Below, piece by piece: positions 55,394 through 64,000 of a stretch of 64,000 bases of DNA. The notes beneath the pieces are model-generated. The model worked only from the letters and a program-made list of their open reading frames with translations. It made no database searches and was not told the origin of the DNA. Position 1 is the stretch's first letter, and every line of letters begins with the position of its first letter. The position numbers were made by a program, and so were the translations under genes. The DNA comes from Symbiodinium natans (lineage: Eukaryota > Sar > Dinophyceae > Suessiales > Symbiodiniaceae): contig CAJNDS010002279.1 in the NCBI GenBank assembly GCA_905221605.1, positions 399,086 through 463,085 on the forward strand, in the 5' to 3' direction.

Positions 55394-55495
55394 CTTGTGG
55401 AAAGCTTAGGGCAGCTGAGCGACAAGAGCTACAACGCATTGAAGGCAGCTGCACGAGCCGTCAAGCTGGATGGGGAGCCTTGGCTTAGGGCTTAG
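55394..55495 (+). other. Coding-like fragment between telomere arrays
   Basis: It reads LVESLGQLSDKSYNALKAAA then RAVKLDGEPW, a helical, soluble-looking composition. It is bounded by CCCTAAA units on the left and GGGCTTA units on the right. Confidence 0.4.
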
Positions 55496-55712
55496 GACTT
55501 AGGGCTTAGGGCTTAGGGCTTAGGGCTTAGGGCTTAGGGCTCAGGGCCTAGGGCCTAGGGCCTAGGGCCTAGGGCCTAGGGGCTCAGGGCTCAGGGCTTA
55601 GGGCTTAGGGCCTAGGGTTTAGGGTTTAGGGTTTAAGGTTTAGGGTTCACGAGGCCTGTTGCAAAAAAAGGTTTAGGGTTTAGGGTTTAGGGTTTAGTGG
55701 GTTTAGGGTAAG
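55485..55712 (+). repeat. TTAGGGC / CTAGGGC variant array
   Basis: Roughly 17 heptamers of GGGCTTA or GGGCCTA pass into TTTAGGG units. The variant types are clustered in blocks. Confidence 0.85.
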
Positions 55713-56357
55713 CTAACGGGCTCTTGCCCTTGTAGGTACAATAAGCCACCCCATACATCCAAACAAACACAAACTTACTTTGAACAATAAAAGTATACAT
55801 ACACACATATATATTTATATTTATATTTATAGTTATAGTTGTGCGACCCTTTGATAGCAAGCATGCATATGTTTACGTACATATATTGGTACACATATAC
55901 ACAGAGATCTGCCTGGTTGTCTCAACCCCACCCACACAAACACGCACGCAAGCGGCACAAGGCGTCAACATCGACTACCACCAGTAGCATCCTACTAAAC
56001 TTACTACACTCAAACACCATATGTGCCTTTTTTTGTGCGATTCGAGTTATTTTTGAAGTGCGACTCTTGCATACTGAATATGATGCGCATGCACTCAGAC
56101 CCCACCCACAGATCGCGGAAAAAAAGGCGCCCCACACTGCCCAAGCCACACACCATCATAGTATCATGAATATATATTCCTCGATACAAGGCAATATTAG
56201 AGGTGATGAGCTTGTTTCTCAATTCTGATTTCGGGAATTCTGAAGCAAACGTAAGTTCTGAACTCGTGCTCGCGCAAAGGAGCCCTTGGCATTCCTGCCT
56301 TTGAACTTCGACGGATCGGTGCCGACCGCGCAGCAAGCAAAGCCGCTGGGACCAAGA
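55713..56357. other. Island with few telomere units, no recognised gene
   Basis: It starts with an AT-rich stretch (55790-55840), then about 500 bp with overlapping frames on both strands (55839-56228 plus, 56010-56336 minus). Neither is supported by a domain. Confidence 0.3.
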
Positions 56358-56516
56358 CTAGGTAGGCCCTTGTAGGGTTTAGGGTTTAGGGTTTAGGGTT
56401 TAGGGTTTAGGGTTTAGGGTTTAGGGTTTAGGGGTATTTTCACCTGTTGCTGCGATTGGGTTGTGAGAGGACCATGGTTCGAACTTTGTGTCGGAGGGTT
56501 CTAACGGCCATCCTAG
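56358..56516. mobile_element. Family C element with TSD AAGA, interrupted by a telomere-type array
   Basis: The left end CTAGGTAGGCCCTTG and right end ACGGCCATCCTAG are flanked by AAGA on both sides (56354-56357, 56517-56520). After the first 15 bp the element is split by about nine TTTAGGG units (56373-56432). It then resumes at GTATTTT, matching the reference copy with little or no loss. Confidence 0.8.
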
Positions 56517-57429
56517 AAGAGGAAAAAATCCTTGAGCTATCCTCGGACCCCTTCGAAGAGGAATATTTGCTTACTCAAGAGTGTGGAGTCTCTGGACAGA
56601 ACACACTCGCAAAGCAAACCCACCCTATGGCCAATGTGATAATAGGGAGTACTTGGGCCTTAAAAAACACTTCCAAATATAGTGACTTTGGGGCCAAGCA
56701 GAACAATAATTCTGGTACAGTGGACCCCTATGGGGTTGCCCTAAACCCTAAACCCGAAACCCTAAACCCCTAAACCCCTAAACCCCTAAACCCCTAAACC
56801 CCTAAACCCCTAAACCCCTAGAACCCCTAAACCCTAAACCCTATTCTGCGAATCGAAGGACCGTCAGCCGCTGTGATGTCCTGATTGGCCTGCATGGCGC
56901 AGGAATGTCGCATTCCATTTGGATGTACCTCGCAGAAGTTTAGGGTTTGGGGTTTAGGGTTTAGGGTTTAGGGTTTAGGGTTTTGGGTGATTTTGCGTGC
57001 CTTGGGGGCCCAGAGGAAACCCAAAAAAGGGTTTATGGTTCAGGGTCTGTCAATTTCAGGGTTCATTTGGTCCCAAAAGTGTCGATCTTTCTTTGCTTAT
57101 GGCTTCGCAGTTCAGACTCTTCGAGCAAACGTTGCCTTCTCTTCCCAGACCCTGGGAGAAAGCCCAACATTGCTTGATTATGGCATATGTGTTAAATCAT
57201 AAGGGGATCCTTGATACAATGTAAGGTGGGCCACAGAGTCAAGGGACTAAAGGAGGGACGCTGGGAAGGAACCTGCGGGATTAGTTGTTATTTAGGGGCG
57301 ACGTAGGTATAGGGGTTATAGTCCCCAAGCCCTAAACCCCACACCCCAAACCCTAAACCCTAAACCCTACACCCCAAAAAGACCTGGGGTCCCTTGTAGG
57401 GGTCCCTCCTACTAAGTCCTACTACCCCT

Positions 57430-57585
57430 TCACAGAGGTACCCCGGCAGTGTTGTGGTGGAGATCATGGACGATGAGCACTTAGGCGCCGCGTACTACCG
57501 AAACATCGCCCACTTGTCAGGACTTGGAAGGGTTTCCTCTTGCAAATCTACAGGCCTTGCGGCACGGGCCGGCCTGGCCGTCTGA
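57430..57585 (+). other. Coding-like fragment
   Basis: It reads QRYPGSVVVEIMDDEHLGAA then YYRNIAHLSGLG, and stays open to TGA at 57583. Not recognised. Confidence 0.35.
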
Positions 57586-57617
57586 AAGCTGAAACTCGGG
57601 TTTGGGCTTAGGGGTTG

Positions 57618-58350
57618 GAAAAAAATAAGAAGAAGAGAAAGAAGAAGGAGAAAAATAAGAAGAAAAAGAAGAAGAAAAGAAAGAACAAGAAGAAGAAGAA
57701 GAATAAGAAGAAGAAGAAGAGAAATAAGAAGAAAAGGAAGAAGAAAAGAAAGAACAAGAAGAATAAGAAGAGAAATAATAAGAAAAAGAAGAAGAAAAGA
57801 AAGAAGCAGAAAAAGAAGAAGAAGAAGACGAAGAATAAGAGAAATACGAAGAAACAGAAGTAGAAGAAAAGAAAGAATAATAAATAGAAAAAGAAGAAAA
57901 GAAGAGAAATAACAATAACAAGAAGAAACGGTAAAGGAAGAAAAAGAAGAAGAGAAAGAAGAAGAATAATAAACAAAAGAATAATATCACAAAGAAGAAG
58001 AAAAATATTAAGAAACGAAAAGAAAGAACAATAACAAGACGATGGGGTAAAGGAAGAAAAAGAAGAAGAGACATAATTATAATGAAAAAAAAGAAGAATA
58101 AACCGAAGAAGAAGAATACTTTAGATAATAATGAAAAGAATAAGAAAAGAAGAACAATACTAATAAAACAAAAAAGAAGAAGCAGAAGAATAGTACAAGA
58201 AAGAACAAGAAAAAGAATAAGAATAAACGAAAAGAAAGAAGAATAACAAGAGGAAGAAAAATAGGAATAATAAGGAGAAGAGAAAGAAGAATAATCAAAA
58301 TAATAAACAAAAAGAAGAAGACAAGTGAGAAAAAGAAAAAGAACAAACAT
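57618..58350. repeat. ~730-bp purine tract of AAG/GAA units
   Basis: The plus strand is almost purely purine (AAG, GAA, AAT interruptions). It gives Lys/Arg-rich frames on plus and Phe/Leu/Ser-rich frames on minus, none credible as genes. Confidence 0.95.
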
Positions 58351-58452
58351 TGGAAGCAGAAGAGAATAAAGAACAGGAAGCGACAGCCGAAACCCTATAT
58401 ATAATCCTCTGCGCGCGCGTGCTCATTGGCATCAGCGGCTTGGGGGTTCCCT

Positions 58453-58578
58453 GCCCCCCCCCCCCCCCACCCCTCCCCCCACCCCCCGCCCCCCCCTCCC
58501 CCACCCCCACCCCCCCCCCCCTCCCACCACACCTCCCGCCGTACCCCCCACCGCCCCCCCCCCCCCCCCCCTCCCACC
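58453..58578. repeat. Poly-C tract with CCCACC interruptions
   Basis: About 125 bp, over 85% C, about 100 bp after the purine tract. Spurious Pro-rich and Gly-rich ORFs overlap it. Confidence 0.95.
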
Positions 58579-59166
58579 CACGCGAGCATCATCAGCGATC
58601 AGCGGCTGGGCCTGCATGCGAACAGGTGGCTAGACCCTTTTTTGGATGCCTTGCGCCCACTCCCACCCTTTCAGGGCTTCGGGGAGCCGTCCTTGGAGCA
58701 GCGCCAACCCACGCGACGTGAACGCAGCTGGCGCTGCGTGCATACACGGCAGCCACATAACGAGGAGTTTTTGAGCAGTTTTTCGCGCAACACGCAAAAC
58801 ACGGTTACCACGTTTTCGGCCCCTCGGACCCCCCCCCCCCCCAAAGCGAGCATCATGAGCCCTCATGAGCATCAGCGAGGCTTCGGAGCCGGGACTCGAG
58901 GGCCCCGGAGAAATGAAGGGCTCATGATGCTCACCCGTGATAGCAGGGTCGATGATGCGCGCCGGGTCACGCATCATGAGCCCTCCAGGGTGTTTGGCGG
59001 CAAAAACACATGGTATTTACGATGTTTTCGGCACTTCCACGCAGCGCGTTTGGGACCCCGCTCGGAGCCCTCCCAGAGCCCCCCCCGGAGCCTCATGCAA
59101 GGAGACATGCCATTTTCAGGGCGGGTCGGCGGCACTGGCGGCGCCCGCATAAAGGCAAGCCTTTAG
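58579..59166. other. Island without telomere units, containing internal repeats
   Basis: CGAGCATCAT and GCATCATGAGCCCTC recur at 58580, 58848 and 58970, and ACGTTTTCGGC / ATGTTTTCGGC at 58809 and 59019, suggesting two divergent copies of a ~200-bp repeat. A plus-strand frame is open through it but shows no domain. Confidence 0.45.
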
Positions 59167-59759
59167 GCTAGCCGTGCTCCGCACTGGACCACGACGGCCA
59201 GGCCGGATTTAGGAGCCTCCGGCTCAGGCCGCCGACCCAAGAGGCCCGAAACCTCTCAACCCTCAAACCAGGGTTCGGGGGTTTGGGATGGGGGGGTAGA
59301 GGCTTCGAACTGTTGGAGTGGTCGGCGTAAGGTTGCAACCCAGGCAACCGCCCCCGTGAAACCTCAACCCAAGTCCCTAAATCCCAAACCCCTAACCCTA
59401 AACCCCACAACTTTTGGGGCAGGTTTGGTTGGGCTGTAGGGTATAGGTTTGGGGTTTAGGGTTTAGGAAACGACAAGCCCTGCTTTGGGGTGTCACGAGC
59501 CTCCTTAACTGGGCTCACATTGTTATTCAGGGGCCGCGCCGGTCGGTCTGGGGGGCGGGCTGGTGTAGGGTGGGGGGGGGCTGCGGGGGGTTTTGGGGGG
59601 GGGGGTGCGGGGAAAAAAGGGGGGGAGGCCGCCGGGGTCGGCGGACCCTAATTTAGGGATTTGGGGTTTAGGGCGTTTAGGGTTGAGGATATAGGGTTTA
59701 GGGTTTAGGGGTTAGGGTTTAGGGTTTAGGGACTGTGAACCCTTTAGTTCATGTTCTGG

Positions 59760-60078
59760 GTTTGGGGTGCCTGCCCTTGCGAAGGACATGTGTATTTCAA
59801 GCACGACAAGCGCGAGCTTGAAGGGAGGCCACAGCTTTTCAAGCAGCTTATGATCACTGCAGCTGCTCACTTCGCCTTCAGTTGAACTTTAAGCTTTTTG
59901 GGTTTCCTTATGTAGTAGGAATGTTTAAGTTGTTCACCTTTGTCCCCTTGGTTGTTGGAGAAGTAAGGCTGAGATCATCTCCAACAAGGCGACGTACTCA
60001 CGCAAGGTGAGTTCCGAGTTGCCGGCTCTGCTGGCTAAGGCCAAGACCTCACAACAGCAGCACAAATCCCACTCATGA
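59760..60078 (+). other. Two coding-like stretches in an island without telomere units
   Basis: One frame reads EGHVYFKHDKRELEGRPQLF then KQLMITAAAHFAFS to TGA at 59883. Another reads RSKAEIISNKATYSRKVSSE then LPALLAKAKTSQQQHKSHS to TGA at 60076. They could be two exons with a ~75-bp intron, but no splice sites can be fixed. Not recognised. Confidence 0.3.
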
Positions 60079-60377
60079 GGCTGTGAGAGGCTTTTCAGCT
60101 TCATGTGCGAGATAGGTAGAAGAAATTCTTTCTCAACAGGTTCAGAGAAGCTTTTAAAAAGCTCAGAGAAGCATTGGGCCTAAGTGCCCCTGCTGGTACT
60201 TCCTAGCTGCGCCCCCTGGGTTACACACACCCAGAAGTTGGGGAGGGTGCAATGCACTGGACGGCAGCTTCCTGATGTGCGCAAGTGCTTTCATTCGCCA
60301 CACACCCACGTACTGAATAGTTGCCCGTCTTGACCTGCTGGCCCAAAGTCCCTAAAGTCGTAGGTCCGGTGTTGGGT

Positions 60378-60460
60378 TGAGGGTTTAGGGTTAGGGTTTA
60401 GGGTTTAGGGTTTAGGGTTTAGGGTTTAGGGTTTAGGGTTTAGGGTTTAGGGTTTAGGGC
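60378..60460 (+). repeat. Interstitial telomere-type array
   Basis: About 12 TTTAGGG units. Confidence 0.95.
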
Positions 60461-60910
60461 GTTACTCTTGCGAATTCGGCGAAGTCGGTGGCACTGCGCT
60501 TTATCCTTCTGGCGAAGCCGACCGGTGAATAGAGGATGCACCAGGGTTTTTTGAAGGGTTTTAGTGCTTAGGGCCCTAGCCCCGGCCTCAACCCTCAACG
60601 CAAATAAACGGGCTTGAGGGTCCTCAGGCCCTCAAAAACCCTAAGCCCTCAACCCTAAACCCTAAAACCCTAAATGCTGGGTCTGCAACTTCGAATCTAG
60701 CTTGCCTCGTGGGTACCGCGGGTACAGTGGGTATCGTATATCAGGAAACAGTTCCCGAACCTACCTACCACCCAACTGCAGATGCGTGAAGCCGGGTTTA
60801 CAAGTTTGGGCTCTAAGCCCTAAACCCCTAACCCCTAAACCCTAAACCCTAAACCCCAAACCCCAAACCCTAAACCCTAAACCCTAAACCCTAAACCCTA
60901 AACCCTAAAG

Positions 60911-61033
60911 GCGGCGGAGGGTCTAGGCGGCCCTCTTCCCTACGAGGTCTCCAAAAAGAACATGGACATCCAGCTTGCGTCCTTGCAGACTCTCAGCCGG
61001 TTTTGCTTGGGGTTTAGGGTTGAGGGTTTATAG
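60911..61033 (+). other. Coding-like fragment running into telomere units
   Basis: It reads EGLGGPLPYEVSKKNMDIQL then ASLQTLSRFCLG and continues through TTTAGGGTTGAGGGTTTA to TAG. Confidence 0.35.
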
Positions 61034-61297
61034 AACTTGTATAGGGTTTTGTGTCCGGAGTTTCGGAGTTTTGTCGGGGATTGCTCTTTTTTCCTTGGGG
61101 GGGGGGGGGGGGGGGGAGGTTTCTCTTTGCTTTTATGTAGCCCATCGAAATTGCAAGCTCTGAGAACTTGACGGATTCTTGGGGCACATGCTCACTGAAT
61201 CACATGCAATTTCTATTTATCCAGGCCATGAGGGTCTAGGCTTTAGGGTTCAGGGTTCAGGAAAAAAGGGTTTAGGGTTGAGGGTTCAGGTTTAGGT

Positions 61298-61395
61298 GTG
61301 TGGTTCTCTTAACAGGGATCTCTTCTATAGGGGTTCTTTTCGGTGCCGTACTACAAGGGGACCCCAACAAGGAACTCCAATTTAGAGAACTACCC
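61298..61395. mobile_element. Family G inverted-repeat element, second copy
   Basis: GTGTGGTTCTCTTAACAGGG is inverted against TTTAGAGAACTACCC. CGGTGCCGTACTACAAGG matches the other copy. Confidence 0.65.
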
Positions 61396-61671
61396 ATATA
61401 TGGAGGGCAGCCATGCCCGCTGTTCAAAAGGGTTTAGTACAATAGGGTTTAGGGTATAGGGTTTAGGGTCTGGGGTTTAGGGATTAGGGTTTGGGGTTTA
61501 GGGGTTGTGAGGGGGGGCCTTGTTACGATGTGGGAGGGGGAAGTGGAAGAAACGACGAAACCGCGCTCTGCAGGCTCGTTGCCCTCTACATCCAACCCGG
61601 ACATGCCCCTAAACCCTAAACCCTAAACCCTAAACCCTGAACCCTGAACCCTGAACCCTAAACCTAAACCG

Positions 61672-61770
61672 CCCAGGGCTGCTGTCAACAAGGCTGCCTC
61701 CGAGGCAGCCATGCGCCTCGCTGCAATGCGGGCGCCAGAGCGCGAGAGGGCTCCGGGTTTAGGGTGTAGG
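61672..61770 (+). other. Coding-like fragment between telomere arrays
   Basis: It reads AAVNKAASEAAMRLAAMRAP then ERERAP, alanine/arginine-rich, and stops within variant TTTAGGG units. Confidence 0.3.
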
Positions 61771-62346
61771 GTGTAGGGTTTAGGGTTTAGGGTTTAGGGT
61801 TTAGGACTCCGGGTTTAGGGTTTTGGGTTTAGGGTTTAGGGCTTAGGGTTTAGGGTTTAGGAAATATGAATGTGCCAGCCCCTGCATCGACCGCAATGCA
61901 CCCAAACAAGTCGTGACCCTAAACCCCAAACCCTAAACCCCAAACCCTAAACCCTAAACCCTAAACCCTGAACCCCACACCCTTCGAACTTCGAACCTTG
62001 GGTTTGCGATTGTTTCGCGTCATCGGGCTGAGGGGGATCCTGTTGAGGAATTTTTTCAGGGCTGTAGCAGCCAACCTAGCCAGCACATCTTATAACATGT
62101 GCTCCACTGCGGTTTGCTACAGGGTGCCGTTGATGTCAGTTTGGCCTCCTGTTTGCGCCATGGCGCCTCTTGCGGTTAAGGGCTTAGCAGCAGCTTTTAT
62201 CAAGGGATTGAGACTCATACCCCTAAGGTTGTACCGTTAAACGTTTCCCTGTATACTCCTAGTATGGCCCTTAGAGGGTCCAAGGCACAGCCCCTAGATT
62301 GCAAAAGCATCTCCAACTCTTCGATTGCCGATAGGTTCCCTGCAGG

Positions 62347-62408
62347 TGACCCTAAACCCTAAACCCTAAACCCTAAACCCTAAACCCTAAACCCTAAACC
62401 CTAAACCC
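62347..62408 (-). repeat. Interstitial telomere-type array
   Basis: Nine CCCTAAA units, about 60 bp upstream of the 36-bp satellite. Confidence 0.95.
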
Positions 62409-62465
62409 GGGCAAAAAAGAAAGAAGGCCTCTGCCCGAGAACCTCGAAGTCTGGGATGCCCCCCC

Positions 62466-63152
62466 CCCCCTACTATACTAACAGCCCTTCATAGGGATTT
62501 TAGTACCCCTATACTAGCAGCCCTTAACGGGGATTATACTACCCCTATACTAACAGCCCTTCGTAGGGATTTTAGTACCCCTATACTAGCAGCCCTTAAC
62601 GGGCATTATAGTACCCCTATACTAACAGCCCTTCATAGGGATTTTAGTACCCCTATACTAGCAGCCCTTAACGGGGATTATAGTACCCCTATACTAACAG
62701 CCCTTCGTAGGGATTCTAGTACTACCCCTATACTAGCAGCCCTTAACGGGGATTATAGTACCCCTATACTAACAGCCCTTCATAGGGATTTTAGTACCCC
62801 TATACTAGCAGCCCTTAACGGGGATTATAGTACCCCTATACTAACAGCCCTTCGTAGGGATTTTAGTACCCCATACTAGCAGCCCTTAACGGGGATTATA
62901 GTACCCCTATACTAACAGCCCTTCATAGGGATTTTAGTACCCTTATACTAGCAGCCCTTAACGGGGATTATCGTACCCCTATACTAACAGCCCTTCGTAG
63001 GGATTTTAGTACCCCTATACTAGCAGCCCTTAACGGGGATTATAGTACCCCTATACTAACAGCCCTTCATAGGGATTTTAGTACCCCTATACTAGCAGCC
63101 CTTAACGGGGATTATAGTACCCCTATACTAACAGCCCTTAATAGGGATTATA
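62466..63152. repeat. 36-bp satellite with 72/144-bp higher-order structure, derived from a family E arm
   Basis: About 19 monomers of 36 bp. Type A reads CCCCTATACTAACAGCCCTT then C(A/G)TAGGGATTTTAGTA. Type B reads CCCCTATACTAGCAGCCCTT then AACGGGGATTATAGTA. A and B alternate strictly. Within A, CAT and CGT alternate (first three at 62490, 62562 and 62634, spaced 72 bp), giving a 144-bp unit. Small indels occur near 62717 and 62871. The last monomer reads AATAGGGATTATA, like the ancestral arm. Confidence 0.95.
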
Positions 63153-63160
63153 TACTCTGT

Positions 63161-63270
63161 GGTACTTTACTGTAACTTTAGATCCTTAGCCTTTTTGGGT
63201 TCATTGGGTTTCTGAATAAGGCAACCAAAAACTTCATTTATAACTACCCTGCTAAGTGCAGCCAAGTATA
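63161..63270. repeat. Dispersed repeat I, second copy, next to the satellite
   Basis: GTACTTTACTGTAACTTTAG, ATCCTTAGCCTTTTTGGGTT and AGTGCAGCCAAG align with 33510-33629. Confidence 0.7.
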
Positions 63271-63282
63271 GTACCCCTACTA

Positions 63283-63319
63283 AAGTTCCTATTAAGGACT
63301 GTTCGTAGAAGGGGAACAT
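63283..63319. mobile_element. Family E right arm closing the satellite composite
   Basis: TTCCTATTAAGGACTGTTCG then TAGAAGGGGAACAT is a family E right arm. With the satellite (left-arm copies) and the I repeat between them, it makes one composite element from about 62466 to 63319. Confidence 0.65.
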
Positions 63320-63452
63320 ATGTTTAGAAAGGACAGCTTAGCTGACAGCCTCCTGGCGTCTGAGTCTAAACCCCACAACCCTACTACCAGAAAACCAAAC
63401 CCTGAACCCCGAATTCTAGGGTTTAGGCTTTAGGGTTTAGGGTTTAGGGTTC

Positions 63453-63540
63453 ACCCTTGGGGCGTTTCACATTTTCTGTTACTGGGTGTAAGGGGGTCTT
63501 ATTTAGGAATATGTTTTTCAGAGAGTTGTAAGGGCCACAC
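63453..63540. mobile_element. Family C element, left end replaced by telomere units
   Basis: CCCTTGGGGCGTTTCACATTTTC, GGGTGTAAGGGGGTCTTATTTAGG and AGGGCCAC match the family in order. The expected CTAGGTAGG end is missing and TTTAGGGTT sits in its place. Confidence 0.55.
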
Positions 63541-63941
63541 ACGGGACCTTTGTAGAAACCCTAAACCCCTACACCCCCACACTCCCTAAAACCCTTAACC
63601 CCTAAACCCTGCACCCTTAAACCCTAAACCCTAAACCCTAGCCCTAAACCCTAAACCCCCAAGAACCCCTGACCTCCTAAAACCCGAAGGTTCCCAGAGC
63701 CCTGAAGCCCGAAGTCAGTTAACAAAAGCGAGTTGCTAGGGTTTAGGGTTTGGGGTTTAGGGTTTAGGTTCAGGGTTTAGGGTTTAGGGTTTAGGGTTTC
63801 GGGTTTAGGGTTTAAATCTTAAACACAAAATCCTTCTACACTTTGTAAGCCCCCAGGGCATAGGCGGAGTCCTGAGGTTCTTGGACCGCGCCCGCACGGA
63901 GCTACAGCCCCTGGTCTCTTTTCATGTTGTGTAGGGAGTAG

Positions 63942-64000
63942 GATTTAGGGTTTAGGGTTTAGGGTTTAGGGTTTAGGGTTTAGGGTTTAGGGTTTAGGGT
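63942..64000 (+). repeat. Telomere-type array running off the window end
   Basis: Eight TTTAGGG units continue to the last base. Whether this is a true chromosome end cannot be told. Confidence 0.9.

Noticed and set aside
56447-56773. 108-codon ORF as a gene
   Set aside because: Its first part lies in the family C element and its last part in CCCTAAA units; only about 60 codons between are unexplained.
57517-58350. 277-codon Phe/Ser-rich minus-strand ORF that looks like membrane protein
   Set aside because: It is the complement of the AAG/GAA tract; the hydrophobicity comes from TTC/TTT codons, not from selected helices.
62466-63152. CRISPR array reading of the 36-bp period
   Set aside because: The 36-bp units are head-to-tail without spacers, and their alternation is a higher-order satellite pattern in a eukaryotic context.
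63942-64000. True chromosome terminus
   Set aside because: The array is only eight units and is no longer than dozens of internal ones; the window edge is arbitrary.

Overview
This window looks like nuclear DNA of a dinoflagellate, probably Symbiodiniaceae or a relative. Two things suggest this. The telomere-type heptamer TTTAGGG/CCCTAAA is everywhere. The only convincing gene (30064-31473) encodes an N-terminal ubiquitin-like segment followed by ~41-residue repeats of the type 'FAAILGDGSVVTWG...GGDS..VQ.QLKDVQQIQA', which I know from memory as very common in predicted Symbiodinium proteins (often labelled HERC- or RCC1/UVR8-like). The taxonomic call is inference. No rRNA, tRNA, CRISPR, bacterial operon or recognisable viral gene was seen.

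Layout: the window is a mosaic. Well over a hundred short interstitial telomere-type arrays (about 3 to 30 units, both orientations, many with variant units) occur every few hundred bases. They separate islands of 50 to 800 bp of other DNA, and the window ends inside one such array (63942-64000). The islands hold four kinds of DNA: (i) short non-autonomous inverted-repeat elements (MITE-like) in at least ten families, several with visible target-site duplications; (ii) short GC-rich fragments that read like pieces of protein-coding exons, with no recognisable gene around them; (iii) microsatellites and low-complexity tracts (AT/TA, CA, GA, GAA, poly-C); (iv) minisatellites. The larger islands with few telomere units are about 4.1-4.9, 16.1-16.8, 22.3-22.9, 27.1-27.5, 29.1-29.6, 30.04-31.97 (the gene), 42.0-42.9, 43.4-44.0, 50.7-51.5, 52.1-52.8, 55.7-56.4, 57.4-59.6 and 59.7-60.4 kb.

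Main points: (1) A 112-bp inverted-repeat element sits inside the repeat gene, flanked by the 5-bp duplication GTGTC. It supplies the stop codon, and the reading frame resumes in phase on its far side. (2) A family with TIR CTAGGTAGGCCCTT has perfect 4-bp target duplications in three copies. One of those copies (56358-56516) carries a telomere-type array inside it, so that array arrived after the element. (3) Several telomere-type arrays are flanked by direct duplications of 13-70 bp of local sequence, as expected if arrays were added at staggered breaks. (4) A 36-bp satellite with 72/144-bp higher-order structure at 62.47-63.15 kb is built from the arm of another inverted-repeat family. (5) A ~1.2-kb tandem duplication at 45.4-47.3 kb has the same islands in the same order but different telomere-type arrays between them.

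There is no operon-like organisation and I cannot tie the islands into a pathway. Coordinates of repeats were read by eye and may be off by a few bases.
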